The notes below the pieces were generated by a model. That model worked only from the letters and a program-made list of their open reading frames with translations. It had not been told where the DNA came from and searched no databases. From positions 27,369,452 through 27,433,451 of the forward strand of contig CM055911.1 of assembly GCA_029582155.1 (NCBI GenBank): a stretch of 64,000 bases of DNA. Reading direction: 5' to 3'. The position numbers and the translations under genes were made by a program. This document shows, piece by piece, positions 11,576 through 25,640 of this stretch (positions are counted from its first letter, which is position 1; every line of letters starts with the position of its first letter). This stretch comes from Panopea generosa. Lineage: Eukaryota > Mollusca > Bivalvia > Adapedonta > Hiatellidae.

Positions 11576-12731
11576 ACATTAAAGACTGAACCACAGAAGC
11601 AGATGGGTGGTTCAGCACCACTATTATATCTGATAAACTTTAAATGAAATCATGTGTTGATTAAACCAAATACTTTGAAATGGCACTTTTTCCTTGAAGA
11701 GTATAAAATAAGTTTCAAATGTCCTCTTCATCATGCAAAATAGTGCATTATAAACTTTATTGTTTTTATTTGATGATAGGTAAGGGTTCTTCGTGTGGTA
11801 AAACTTGAAATTGTATCCTCATGAATATAGTCCTATAGTTTACTTGCATTTATATCGAACTGTATTAAATATGCACATGACTTGGCTATGCAAACAACAT
11901 TTATTTGTCTCATTTGCCTGTTTATACTCCCGTTTCGTTACAACGAGTTTCCCGTGCACTCAATGTGCGAACCCTGTAACTCAATTATGGATAAATCGAT
12001 GAATTCTTAGCCGTGTTTAATCGTGTTTAACTTACTCATATAACTTGTTTTCATCGTAATTTTCACATAACAGTTAATTTTCAACTTCTAGTAGAAGTGA
12101 CTTTTATTATTCAGATGATTATTTGACTGGTTTTGACTTTTTTGTCATTTGACCATCAGAACAGTTTGATTAGATGATTTGATATCTATCTCTTCGTTTG
12201 AATAAAATTCATTTTTTTCTAAGCAGCATGTGATATTGATTTAAAAAATATTAAGGAAGTGAATTCATGTGATTTTGATATAAATATAAATTATGCGTTT
12301 TGAACATAATACTTAACACAGTGTGCGTACAGTACGCTACACGCCTCTATGTAACTTACACTGTGCATATATGAGGTATGTCGGATCTAAAATACTCGCT
12401 CATCCGTGAATGTGTTGTGTTCTCGACTATTCCGGATATTTCCGTCTAAATAGTGATTACATTTATCTTACTGAGGTATGCCGGACTGTGTTTATTGCAC
12501 GTAACATGTGACATATTATTGTATGTACCCTCTTTGCTGTTTATTGTAAAAAATGAGATATGTATATTGAAACGAAATATTGCGAAATTCAAAACAGATG
12601 TGCCATTATTTTCACAATGTTATAGTATACCGCTACGGTGGCGGAAGGTATGGTGTTAAAACAGTGTCAACACCCTAACCACACCCTCCCTTAATTCGAT
12701 TGCGGTAGATAAGTTCGGGTTTTAATCACCG

Positions 12732-12762
12732 GTGGAGGGGGGGGGGGGGGGAGGGGGGTAAA
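12732..12762. repeat. G-tract, unit A
   Basis: GGAGG followed by about 16 G and GAGGGGGG. The matching position in unit B (58,828-58,850) also has a G-tract. A potential G-quadruplex, or a length-unstable homopolymer. Confidence 0.8.
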
Positions 12763-13789
12763 AGAATGTGCTAGTGTCACCAAGTGAGGGAGTACTGCGG
12801 CATGATTATTGAAAGTGTAATGGAACACCAAACAATACAATATGAAGGATGAATATTGTTGCTTATTAACTGAAACTGTGACAAACATTCATTGTGTGAC
12901 TTGGAATAACAGATTGGATATATATCATATTCTACTGGAACTTGATTGAATCGTTGAGTTACGCTAAGGTAGGTCATTTATTATCACCCCACCCCCTTGA
13001 TTATTACATGCTTGGTACATTTAAAAACGCAACAATTTCATCAGCATTTTCTTAGCATTTTATTATAATTTAATACACGGTTTCGATCTATCAAGTTTAC
13101 TCAACGAAAACCACATTCAATTGTTCACACATAGGTAACAAATTGCAGGAAACTTAACTCGGAGAGAAGTTATCACTTCTTACTCAAATACACTAATTTA
13201 GTGATAAGATTACTTTGTCTAGTATCTATGCAATTGTTATAACAAAATTGACAATGAATCCATGAGTTGAAAAAACAAATTAATTAACAAAACAATGTAG
13301 AACTTGGTAGATATACTCATTCACAAATATCAAATTTCAAATGATCTCCCTTTTTATTGTATAAAGAACAAAATCACACTATTTTTTTATTTAAATTTGT
13401 TTCACCATCAATGTATTAAAGACGATTTTTCGATTGTCGTTAGTGAATTTCAGCCACTAATGACCGACATTGCAGTAACCGTATTGTCTGAACTGTTGTC
13501 AATGAGATTTCACATCTTAGTATATATTGTTCGTTTTAAATGTACTCAGTATACTTGTATTAGATTTGTCATTGCGTACTTGTCTAAATACTCCGGAATA
13601 TACATTTCCGTCAGTTGTTATAAGAAAAAATGGGATATGCAATGTTGTTTTCAATTATATTTCACAATAACCAGGAAAAAAAGAACATTTTTGATGAAAG
13701 TCATTGATTTCTTATTGTACTATGAATTAAAATTCATATAATCCGGACGTTTTGGAATAGTGTGTAATAAGTCGTGGCTTAAGGAAATT

Positions 13790-14650
13790 AGAAAAAAGTG
13801 GGTGGGGTACTGAACATGAATTTGATCATATGCGGTTGTTTCACATGAGACATTGTATTATCATGTGATAATATGTATGTAAACAATATCATAAATTATT
13901 GCGTATTATTAAAAGGGGTTTTTAATAAAATACAGTTTGTGTTTATTTTTATAAAGTTCACTACAAGAAAAAGATGTCTAAAACTCATTTACCTGTTAAA
14001 ATAACATTGTATTTATCAAGTCCAATTATTTTTCTAGATACAACCAGTTCTAAAATTTTAAATAATATCTCCATTTGCTTACATTTATCGAAAAAGTAGA
14101 CACACTCAATCCAAAAATATAACATTTCAAATGTGTCCATTTATATAAAAAAGTAGTTCCTATTACACACCAATACACTGTATGATTGCCCGTTGGTGAT
14201 TTTCTTATGATCAAATTAACAACAAGGCTTTAAGACATGACGGAACAATTTTTGTTTCGAATGTTATGATTGGCACATGAAATTATATCACTGATACAAA
14301 TTGTTATAATAGGGTAATAACAGCAATTCTTGATTTCACACTAGTGTGATAACCCAAAACAGATTTATAGTGAGCGAGAATATAAAAAATAAATAAGTTA
14401 AACAAGTATTTTACATTTTTTACTAAATATACCTGTAATGTTATTTCTTCCTTTGGGTATATCGAAAACTATTTATCTTCTATGAATGAAATAGTCGGAA
14501 TTTACCTTATTACTATTGCAAATACAATTTAACTGTGAAATAAGAAAATATTCCTCAGCACTTAGCTTGAAAGCAAATTCACAACACTTACTGGTCCAAA
14601 GTTTATATTCATTTCATTTTATATGATACAGCTGGAGATAAACGAAGTCA
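13790..14650. other. Gene-free spacer before the satellite
   Basis: A+T-rich, not matched in unit B; no gene, repeat or element recognised. Confidence 0.5.
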
Positions 14651-17600
14651 CATTGATATATATATTTTATACCGTACGTGCAAAAACATATATATTCACT
14701 GCTACTGTAGAATACCGATACGACTGCTGATGATGACACTTCAGTATATAATTTATAAACAGCAACCATGACAATTCACAATCACTGATGTTGTAAAATA
14801 CCGAGACAAGAGTACGGCGGCATAATTATGCTGATGACGACACTTCAGTATATAACTTCTAAACAGCAACAAAGACAATTTACAATCACTGATGTAGTAG
14901 AATACCGAGACAAAAGTACGACTGCATATGCTGATGACGACACTTCAGTATATAACTTATAAACAGCAACCACAACAATTTACAATCACTGATGTTGTAG
15001 AATACCAAAACGACAAGAGAACGACAGCATAATTATGCTGATGACGACATTTCAGTATATAACGTCTAAACAGCAACCACAACAATTCACAATCAATGAT
15101 GTTGAAGAATAACGAGACAAGAGTATGACTGCATATGCTGATGATGACACTTCAGTATATAACTTCTAAACAGCAAGAACGACAATTTACAATCACTAAT
15201 GTTGTAGAATACCGGGACAAAAGAACGACTGCATCATTATTCTGATGACGACACTTTAGTATATAACTTCTAAACAGCAAGCACAACAATTCACAATCAC
15301 TGGTGTTGTAGAATACCGAGACAAGAGTAAGACTACATAATTATGTTGACGACGACACTTAAGTATATAACTTCTAAACAGAAACCAAAACAATTCACAA
15401 ACACTGGTGTTGTAGAATACCAAGAAAATAATACGACTGAATAATTATGCTGTTGACGACACTTCAGTATATAACTTCTAAACAGCAACCACAATAATTC
15501 ACAATCATTGATGTTGTAGAATACCGAGACAAGAGTACAACTGCATAATCATTCTGATGACGACACTTCAGTATATAACTTCTAAACAGCAAGCACGACA
15601 ATTCACAATCACTGATGTTGTAGAATACCGAGACAAGAGTACGACTACATAATTATTCTGATAACGACACTTCAGTATAAAACTTCTAAACAGCAACCAC
15701 AGCAATTCACAAACACTGATCTTGTAGAAAACCGAGACAAGAGTACGACTGTATAATTATGCTGATGTCGACAATTCAGTATATAGCTTCCAAAAAGCAT
15801 TCACAACAATTCACAATCACTTGTGTAGTAGAATACCGAGACAAAAGTGGGACTGCATAATAATGCTGATGTCGACAATTCAGTATATAGCTTTTAAACA
15901 GCAACCACAACAATACACAATCACTGATGTTGTAGAATACCGAGAAAAGAGTACGACTGCATAATTATGCTGATGACCACACTTCAGTATATAACTTCTA
16001 AACAGCAACCACGACAATTCACAATCACTAATATTGTAGAATACCGAGACAAGAATACGACTGCATAATTGTGCTGATAACGACACTTCAGTGTATAACT
16101 TCTAAACAACAACCACAACAATTCACAATCACTGATGTTGTAGAATACCGAGACAAGAATACGACTGCATAATTATGCTGATGACGACACTTCAGTATAT
16201 AACTTTTAAACAGCAACCAGGACAATTTACCATCACTGATGTAGTAGAATACCGAGACAACAGTACGACTGCATATGCTGATGACGACACTTCAGTATAT
16301 AACTTCTAAACAGCAACAACAACAATTCACAATCACTGATGCTCTAGAATACTGAGACAAAAGTATGACTGCATATGCTGATGTCGACACTTCAGTATAT
16401 AACTTCTAAACAGCAACCACAACAATTCACAATCACTGATGTTGTAGAATACCGAGACAAGAGTACGATGGCATAATTATGCTGATGACGACACGTCAGT
16501 ATATAACTTCTAAACAGCAACCACAACTATTCACAATCACTGATGTTGTAGAATACAGAGACAAGAGTACGACTGCATAATTATACGGCTGATGACAATT
16601 CAGTATGTAACTTCTGAACAGCAACCACAAAAATTCACAATCATTGATGTTGTAGAATACCGAGACAAGAGTATGACTGCATTTGCTGATGACGACACTT
16701 CAGTATATATCTTCTAAACAGCAACCACAGCAATTCGCAAACACTGATGTTTTAGAATACCGAGACAAGAGTTCGTCTGCATAATTATGCTGATGATGAC
16801 ATTTCAGTATATAACTTCTAAACAGCAACAACAACAATTTACAATCACTGGTGTTTTAGAATACCGTGACAAGAGTGCGTCTGCATAACTATCCTGATGT
16901 CGACATTTCAGTATATAATTTCTAAACAGCAACCACAACAAGTCACAATCACTGATGTAGTAGAATACCGAGACAAGAGTATGACTGCATATGCAGATGA
17001 CGACACTTTAGTATATAACTTCTAAACAGCAACCACAACAATTCACATTCACTGATGTTGTGGAATACCGAGACAAGAGTATGACTGCATATGCAGATTA
17101 CGACACTTTAGTATATAACTTCTAAACAGCAACCACAACAATTCACATTCACTGATGTTGTGGAATACCGAGACAAGTGTACGATTGCATAATTATGCTG
17201 ATGACGACACTTCAGTATATAATTTCTAAACAGCAACCACAACAATTCACAATCACTGATGTTGTAGAATATCGAGACAAAAGTACGATTGCATAATTAT
17301 GCTGATGATGACACTTCAGTACATAAATTCTACAGAGCAAGCTCGACAATTCACTATTGCTGATGTTGTAGAATACCGAGACAAAAGTACGACTGCATAA
17401 TTATGCTGATGATGACACTTCAGTATATAACTTCTAAACAGCAACCACAACAATTCACAATCACTGATGTTGTAGAATACCGAGACAAAAGTACGATTGC
17501 ATAGTTATGCTGATGATGACACTTCAGTATATAACTTCTAAACAGCAACCACGACAATTCACAATCACTGATGTTGTGGAATACCGAGACAAGAGTACGA

Positions 17601-19800
17601 TTGCATAATTATGCTGATGACGACACCTCAGTATATAACTTCTAAACCGCAACCACAACAATTCGCAATCACTGATGTTGCAGATAACCGAGACATGAGT
17701 ACGACTGCATACTTATGCTGATGACGACACTTCAGTATATAACTTCTAAACAGCAACCACAACAGTTCACAATCACTGCTGTTGTGTAATACCGAGACAA
17801 CAGTACGACTGTATAATTATGCTGATGACGACACTTCAGTATATAACTTCTAAACGGCAACCACAACAATGCACCATCTCTGATTTTGTAGAATACCTAT
17901 ACAAGAGTACAACTGCATAATTATGCTGATGACGACACTTCAGTATATAACTTCTAAACCGCAACCACAACAATTCGCAATCACTGATGTTGCAGATTAC
18001 CGAGACATGAGTACGACTGCATAATTATGCTGATGACGACACTTCAGTATATAACTTCTAAACAGCAACCACAACAGTTCACAATCACTGCTGTTGTGTA
18101 ATACCGAGACAACAGTACGACTGTATAATTATGCTGATGACGACACTTCAGTATATAACTTCTAAACGGCAACCACAACAATGCACCATCTCTGAAGTTG
18201 TAGAATACCTATACAAGAGTACAACTGCATAATCATTCTGATGGCGACACTTCAGTATATAACTTCTAAACAGCAACTACGACCATTCACAATCACTTAT
18301 GTTGTACAATACCAGTTCAAATGTAAAACTGCATAATCATGCCGATGACGACACTTAAGTTTATAACTTCTAAACAGCAACCACAACAGTTCACAATCAC
18401 TGGTGCTGTAGAATACCGAGGCAAAAGTACGATTGCGTAATGATGCTGATGACGACACTTCAGTATATAACTTCTAAACAGCAACTACAAAAATTCACAA
18501 TCACTGATGTTGTAGAATACCGAGACAAGAGTACGACTGCATAATTATGCTGATGACGACATTTCAATATATAACTTCCGAACAGCAACCATAACAACAT
18601 ACAATCACAGATGTTTTAGAATACCGTGACAAGAGTACGATTGCATAATTATGCTGATGACGACACTTCAGTATATAACTTATAAACGGCAACCACAACA
18701 ATGCACAATTACTGATGTTGTAGAATACCAATACAAGAGTACAACAGCATAATTATTCTGATGACGACACTTCAGTATATAACTTCTAAACAGCAACCAC
18801 GACAATTGACAATCACTGATGTTGTAAAATACCAGTACAAGAGTACAACTGCATAATTATGCTGTTGACGACACTTCAGTATATAACTTCTAAACAGCAA
18901 CCACAACAATTCACAATTACTGATGTTGTAGAATACCAAGACAAGAGTTCGACTGCATAAGCTGATGACGACACTTCAGTATATAACTTCTAAACAGCAA
19001 CTACGACAATTGACAATCACTGATGTTGTAGAATACCAGTACAATAGTACAACTGCATAACTATGCTGTTGACGACACTTCAGTATATAACTTCTAAACA
19101 GCAACCACAACAATTCACAATCACTGATGTTGTAGAATACCGAGACAAGAGTACGTCTGCATATGTAGATGACAAAACTTTAGTATATAACTTCTAAACA
19201 GCAACCACAACAATTCACAATCACTGATGTTGTAGAATACCGAGACAAGAGAACGATTGCATAATTATGCTGATGACGACACTTCAGTATATAACTTCTA
19301 AACAGCAGCAACAGCAATTCACAATTACTGATGTTGTAGAATACCTAGACAAGAGTACGACTGCATATGCTGATGACGACACTTCAGTATATAACTTCTA
19401 AACAGCAAGCACGACAATTCACAATAACTGGTGTTGTTGAATACCGAGACAAGAGTTCGACTGCATACTGATGCTGGTGACGACACTTCAGTATATAACT
19501 TCTAAACAGCAACCACAACAATTCACAATCACTGATGTTGTAGAATACCGAGACAGTAGTTCGACTGCATATGCTGATGACGACACTTCAGTATATAACT
19601 TCTAAACAGTAACCACGACAATTCACAATCACTGATTTGTAGAATTCCGAGACAAAAGTTCGAGTGCATATGCTGATGACGACACTTCAGTATATAACTT
19701 CTAAACAGCAACCACAACAATTGACAATCACTGATGTTATAGAATACCGAGACAAGAGTACGACTGCATGTGCTGATGACGACCCTTTAATAGTAAGCAC
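14650..19800. repeat. 5.1-kb satellite array, 104/98-bp unit, about 50 copies
   Basis: The unit runs from GACACTTCAGTATATAAC through TTCTAAACAGCAACCAC, CAATTCACAATCACTGATG, TTGTAGAATACCGAGACAAG and AGTACGACTGCATAATTATG to CTGATGAC. Two length classes are interspersed: about 104 bp, and about 98 bp lacking six bases (GCATATGCTG in place of GCATAATTATGCTG plus flank). Units differ by scattered substitutions. Some neighbouring pairs repeat together (for example around 17,640-18,230), suggesting local block duplication. No unit-wide open frame. Short open frames within it are chance. Confidence 0.95.
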
Positions 19801-22800
19801 GACAATTCACATTCAACAATGCTGTACAGTACTAAGACACAATACAGCTGGAGGTAATGCTGGTCAATGTCACTTTGATATTTAACTTTGAAATGGTAAG
19901 CTAGTCTGTCCTCTTTCAACACTGTGACTTTCCACTCTGATTACAAGTTACTTGCACATAATTGTCTTTATGTTAAATATTTCAAATGTTAATAAATATT
20001 GGGTACATTATATATCAATGAAGTAAACAGAACCACATGTAAAATCTGCATGCAGGTTTTCAACTTCACATGGTTCGTTTTTGTTTTCATACTGCACTTC
20101 ATATACAGCTGTACTTGTGCCGTCTCTTCCTTTCAGTACTTCCAGTACTGTACCATTGAACCATTAGGTTTTCTTTGCGTCTTTTTCCCACTTGTGTCTG
20201 ATTCGCCTTCCAACGAATTTGGTGCACACGTTTCTCCTGGTACTCTGTCTCCTAGATAGCTGTTAGGAATATAATTGTATGTGTATTTAATTTGTAATAG
20301 CAGTAAAACACATAAAAATAAAACTTTTTTAATATTTATATAAGGCCGAAAAATATCTGTGTTTCCTCTAACCCGACAATCATATTTTTTACCGCTGTCT
20401 TGAAAGTTGTTTTTTGCTTGGCAGAAACAATCAAATTAACTGTTATCTTTAAAAAAAAAAAACCTTACTGTTTGTAAATAAAAAAAATAATTTTAGATTA
20501 AAGACTAATTTTGATGCAGTTTAATGGATACTGGATACATTGAATTATTTAAGGATGTTGGCATGTCAAAATGAAAGTAATTAAGATGTTGTTTTATTAA
20601 TTCAGTTAAAAACCAAATTTATTATAATCTAAGATGAAATTGATCATGAAAAGGGTATATTGTCTGCTCGTGTTTTTGCTATTTCATTTTTAAGATGATA
20701 CCTATATATGAAAGTGTACATTTTGTAAATTTTGATGGAAAATTAGTCATTGGGATATCATTAAATTAGTCATGTGAAACTGAACTGAAAATGAGCACCA
20801 TAATGATAATGGATAATCAATATATAATTTTTGAAAACTGACTTTTTCTTTTATGGTATATAGTTTTGATTTAGAAAATAAAATATCAGTTATACCCTGC
20901 CAACTTTTCATGTTTTTTGACAAATATAATATAAGTTGCCATAATAAGGCTAGTTTATGCATAACAGATATGGATTTTCGCGAATTTTTACTGGTTAAGG
21001 ATTATTCATCGTAGACACACATATCCTACCCTCCTTGCGCTTTTACATAACGCTATTCATAAAATCCTCCACTATGATATATTCAGTCACAATTTATATG
21101 GTATCTTTTCGCTTATATTAGAAATAAACCGAAATAATCATCTTAAACAATAGCTGTAGGAGGGACATCACGCTCGACTATTCGAATATTTGTCACAAAA
21201 GTACACACTTTGATTGAGACTGATGACAAATCCAAGCAACAGTTATCTTACTGACTCAATTGAGTAGGCATGCAATACCGTGTATGAAGTTTCAATCTAA
21301 TACTTGAAAAGGCTGTTGAGTTTCAATAAAATATTCTGAGTGTTTGTTGTGATATGAACTTGATGGTTCATGCATGCAAATCTTTAAATATACTTTCAAA
21401 GTCAAAGGGCAATAGTTTGCATTCTATTCATCCAAGAGCTATCTAACTTAGTCATTGCAAAACTTTAACAAAGGTGTGACGCTGACGCCCGTGTGAGTAG
21501 AATACCTCTCTTTATTCTCAGAACAGTTGAGCTAAAAATCACACAGTTACGGTTGTAGACAAGAAAAAGTATATTTCACGGTTTGAGGTGTGGTTGGAAA
21601 ACTCATGATAACTGTTATCTCTTGAGACGGAGTTTTCCATCTGCACTTCAAACCAAAATCAAAAGTTCTTCAACCAGTGTGATTTGTCCACAAATGCCTC
21701 CGATAACCGTCCTTGTGTGTGTTGATTCTACATTATTTTATACATGATAGGGGTGTGTATATATATGAGATGTACTTTAATATAAACATTTTAAATAAAA
21801 TGTAAAATTAAATAAAAACTATTATATATATATATATTTGGGCATGTTAGCGGAAACACAGGTATTTCTTTAGATCTTATATTAATTATGATATGATTAT
21901 GCAAATATGTAGTACTTAAGTGATTTACAAAAGTATTTGTGTAAGTTAGATAAAACCCAGTCGTAGTAAAAACATTGCAACTGTACCTGTTAAGAGCCTG
22001 TAAATGATGTATGGGTGGTGTTAACACAATTCTTAGTATGTACATGATATATTTTTTAAAAAGGCAATTACTTAAATCTTGATTAACATTCCATCCAATG
22101 TAGACCAAACTCAGTATTCGATTATCATTCGTACAACATTTGGTTCCGTTTAGATTTTACTGATTGTGGATAAGTTGTTTTGATAGTTGTTCATAATTCA
22201 CTGTGCCATATTTAACTCGGGATCAGAAGTAAACATACACTTATGTATTCAAGAACCATTCAATGAACAATTGGTTCAATTCTATATCAGTTGTTACACA
22301 GAAAAGTCTTTTTAAAATCATCCAATCATAATGTTTTATTGACATTTGCAGCATTTTGGATGTCATAGTGAAAACAAACTAAGTAGAGAAACATAAAAGG
22401 AACATTCCTGTAAAGTGTGGTTAAATTTGTCAGAGTGGTTTTGGAGAAATTAAAATGTAAAAAGTTTACAGATAACAACAACAAAGGACACTATATGATA
22501 GCAAGACCTCATATGACCAGGTGAGCTAATGAAATGATCCATTGGAAGCATGAAAGCCATGTGTTAACAATTGATATTTTAAGAATTGTACCCTTTTTGG
22601 GTAAAACATACCACATGTGTACTTGCAGTGTTAGTGCTTGGCTGAGCGCATGCTGTCTCCTCAGATTTAGTCGACTGAACATTTGTACCAGAAACAGTAT
22701 GAGACTGAAATATAAATACACATTTATAATACAAGTTTGTATCAATTTATACAGAAATCAATGAGCATGTCCTTGAAGTAATTCATGACCACATTAATCT
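19800..22800. other. Gene-poor region
   Basis: Mostly A+T-rich unique DNA. Open frames at 19,999-20,259 (plus), 20,747-20,962, 21,791-22,108 and 22,509-22,745 (minus) have no recognisable domain and compositions expected of non-coding DNA. Confidence 0.5.
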
Positions 22801-22809
22801 CTATTACGG

Positions 22810-22850
22810 ACCAGCCATGGTTAGCTCAGTTGGTAGCACGCCTGATTATC
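22810..22850 (+). mobile_element. tRNA-like SINE head fragment
   Basis: CATGGTTAGCTCAGTTGGTA followed by GCACGCCTGATT matches a tRNA box A region, but no box B or cloverleaf 3' half follows. Treated as a SINE fragment and not a tRNA gene. Confidence 0.4.
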
Positions 22851-23029
22851 ATAAAATAGTTAACATGTGTTTTTAAGACCCATGTGAGCATTATTTGAAC
22901 ATTGTATTATCACCATCAACAAAATATTTAAATATGTAAAATATTTATCTCAAAATAATATTGTATTAAACAGATTAGATTTAGAAATAATGTATTAATC
23001 ATATACTGCAATAAACTAAGAATTGTACA

Positions 23030-23480
23030 CTTAGTTCATTTAAAAACGCAACATTTTCATCAGCATTCTATATTAATTTTATACATTTTTGTTCTATCAA
23101 GTTTACTCAACAAATTATTTTTTCAAAAGTTCGCACAATATGGGTATGAGATTGCAACAACATTGACAACAACTCCATGAGTTGACAAAAATACATTCAT
23201 TGTCAAAAATAAAGTTGGTTGATGTAATTATTCCCAAATTTAAAATTATCTCCGTTTACATTGAATAAAGAACAAAAATGAAAACGTCATAAAATGTGTT
23301 TCACATTCATTTTTTTATTTTGCTTCACCATTAACATTTTAAAGACGATTTTTTTATTGTTGTTAGTGAATTTCAGACATTAATTTCCGGAATTGTGGTA
23401 ACCCGCAGTGTCTGAACTGTTGTCACTGGGATTTCACATGCATAAATTGTTGTGTTTTTTTAACGTACTCAGTAAATATC
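23030..23480. repeat. Partial third copy of the upstream flank, left part
   Basis: Same orientation as, and collinear with, about 13,020-13,500 and 59,165-59,690: AAAAACGCAACATTTTCATCAGC, CTATCAAGTTTACTCAACA, AAGACGATTTTT and GTCTGAACTGTTGTCA are shared. More diverged than A is from B. The match stops near 23,480. Confidence 0.75.
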
Positions 23481-24439
23481 AAAATATTTGAATTTAAGTA
23501 GTCAACCTATAACTGACAAGTAATATATATCAACAGCAAATACATGAACAATTGTTTTTGGATCGCATGGATTGGATTGGGGTATAGACGAAAGCTGAGA
23601 TCCACCTCCGACAGTTGTACCGGGTAATGCCTGTCTTTTCACAGTTTTAGGATCATACTGCAAAATATATTAATACAATACATGTTGAGTGAAGCAAAAT
23701 TTATGAACACAATACAAGTTTAAACTAACATTTTCAACATAAAGTTATCAGCTGCTGTACTGTTAGAAGGCTATAAGGAATTTAGCAATCTGGTTGTAGC
23801 CTGGTACTAACAGCACTTTTTTATCCAACCATTTGGTCAGTTATTTCAAATTGAGTCAAACGTCACATGGAAGTTTTTTTCATGTTAGAGCATGTGATAC
23901 TATGCAAACACAACATTACTTTGTCCATCTGGCCACAATCAGTCAAATATTTTTTTCATAACTGACTTTTCCTAAATTTATACAAAAGTATCGTTGTGCG
24001 AAGGACATATTTCACTGCCATTAAGGGTGAAGAGTGTTATAAAAAAGATATAAAAAAATGATGACTAAATATATTTTATGAGGAATCAGTAAAATTTGAT
24101 ACATTATTCATATGAATTATGAATTTGAAGTTTTTAAAAGTGAAGGGGCCAATATATATTAGGATACTGCATGGTGGCTCTACTATTTACTCTGGTATGG
24201 AAAACTGGAAATTTATGATTTATATAATTACCGTAATATACTAAATAATTTAATGACAATTTCTGAGAAATTTAAAAGCTTCTATGAATTGCTTTCAAGT
24301 CCACTTCCTAGGTCGAACCAATACCATGGGTTTTTAGACTCCATTGGGTCATGCTGGGAATCTAACATGCAACCTGTTGCGTGACCGAATTACAATCTAT
24401 CCATTGCATTATAACTTTATAGCATTTTCGTTTCATAGC

Positions 24440-24700
24440 AAATGCAAGTAAGCTCAGTCACGAAGGCTTCTGACTATCAATCCAGGGTATGAGTTTGAAA
24501 ACCTGTCCATCCAAAGTCTCATTATCATACACCTCTTTAAAATAGTGCTGACTGAAGTACGTATTAGTTACTTGTGAAGATGGTGTGTGATTGAGTACTT
24601 GTTATCCTTAAAAGATCACAGGAAACATTGGTTAGGGTCTGGTAGCCCTAGTTACCATAAAATTGATGCTTTAATTAATAACTTAATCAATAAATAGCCT
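24440..24700 (+). mobile_element. tRNA-derived SINE, family 2, old degenerate copy
   Basis: Diverged but collinear pieces: AAGCTCAGTCACGAAGGC, CTGACTATCAATCCAGGG, GTCTCATTATCATACACC, TTAGTTACTTGTGAAGATGG and a tail with CTTAATCAATAAAT. It lies in the DNA that separates the halves of the flank copy. Confidence 0.5.
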
Positions 24701-24949
24701 TTTTTGTCCAGTGGCACTAAGGCAGGTATTCTTTACACTGTACACTCAATAGATTATAAATGACTGATATTATTTAGCATACAAACAAACAAATATTGGC
24801 TTAGAAAATAGAAAACAAACCCTTTTGAAATGGTAATTTACCAACTTACCCATGGAGACTGAGGCCTTCGAATTCCAGAAAATGTATGGTATCGTGGTTA
24901 AGCCAATTCTTGCAATTGAATTTCTTGTAAAACATAGTTAATTTTGGTT

Positions 24950-25640
24950 CAATGATAGTGTTCCGCTCTATCTCTTATACATGCGTTCTATGTGTAATTC
25001 ATGTGGATTACTCCTTCTTACAACAAAATCCAACCATTCATAATCACAAATGTTAAGCTGACCGTGGACTTGGTAAATGATGTGTGTGGCTTTTTCAATG
25101 CTTATTTTTTGGAACATGTGTTGCTGACGTAGAGAAGAAATCCTGGATTACTACTTGCTGCTTCAAATAATAATTATAGGTTGTTTTGCAGTATTTTTTT
25201 TATTTCTAATAAGCGAAAATTTACACTATTGTCAGTTACTTTTCCATCAGTAGATGTTTCAAAATGTGGATGGTCTTTTAAAATTACTAATCCCACAGGT
25301 TGTACTGAAGTGATTTCTGGTTTTGCATTTTTGTATTCAATGACAGTGTTTTCTCCCAGAGCAAGTCCTCAAATTGTATTTATATTTCCAACAAAGTTAC
25401 TGTATAACTGGTCTTTGACTAGATTTGTTGTTGTTGTAGTTGTTTTCTTGCCATAACCTTTCCAAAATTTGAGCTTGTCAATCTCAATTTTCTCTCGATT
25501 TTCCATTTTTCACATCTTGACTGTCACGTGTTTGTTTTTCAATTATGGAGATTTTAGATACATCTTCACAAACCACCTTAGTGAGAAACCGATCAAACGA
25601 TCAAAAAGTTATTAATATTTTGAATCGGACACCTCTGGTG
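24950..25640 (-). pseudogene. YqaJ-type nuclease domain linked to the MULE
   Basis: The minus strand reads LVKDQLYSNFVGN, an in-frame stop, GLALGENTVIEYKNA, HFETSTDGKVTDN, RLLEIKNTAKQ (25,440-25,180), then about 30 codons on KATHIIYQVHGQLNICDYEW and HELHIERMYK (25,100-25,000). The Asp of STDGKV and the E-x-K of LLEIK fit the D...ExK active site of YqaJ/lambda-exonuclease nucleases, and the QVHGQL block is also typical. At least one stop and a frame break between the parts make it a pseudogene. It lies just downstream of the transposase on the same strand, so both probably belonged to one element. Confidence 0.65.

Larger units (their letters stand above)
1..13785. repeat. Segmental duplication, unit A (direct)
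   Basis: From the first base this block aligns in the same direction with 45,546-59,935. The alignment runs through exons, introns, SINE insertions and the upstream flank, and ends near the shared string GTGTGTAATAAGTCGTG at about 13,765. The true left end is outside the window. Differences are point changes plus array expansions (93-bp arrays at 6.49 and 7.91 kb, the 11.17-kb array) and an extra stretch of about 400 bp at 8,275-8,680. Confidence 0.9.

Noticed and set aside
13304..13741. 145-codon plus-strand open frame, with a related frame at 59,459-59,821
   Set aside because: The two are shared because the DNA is duplicated. The start differs by a frameshift, composition is that of A+T-rich non-coding DNA, the diverged third copy at 23,200-23,480 does not keep the frame, and no motif is recognised.
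14650..19800. CRISPR-like regular repeats
   Set aside because: Units are contiguous without unique spacers, vary in sequence, and the context is eukaryotic.
22810..22885. Functional tRNA gene
   Set aside because: Only the box A half is present; no box B, no anticodon arm and no acceptor stem pairing.
25181..25456. 91-codon plus-strand frame
   Set aside because: Antisense to the YqaJ-type nuclease reading, which has recognisable motifs.
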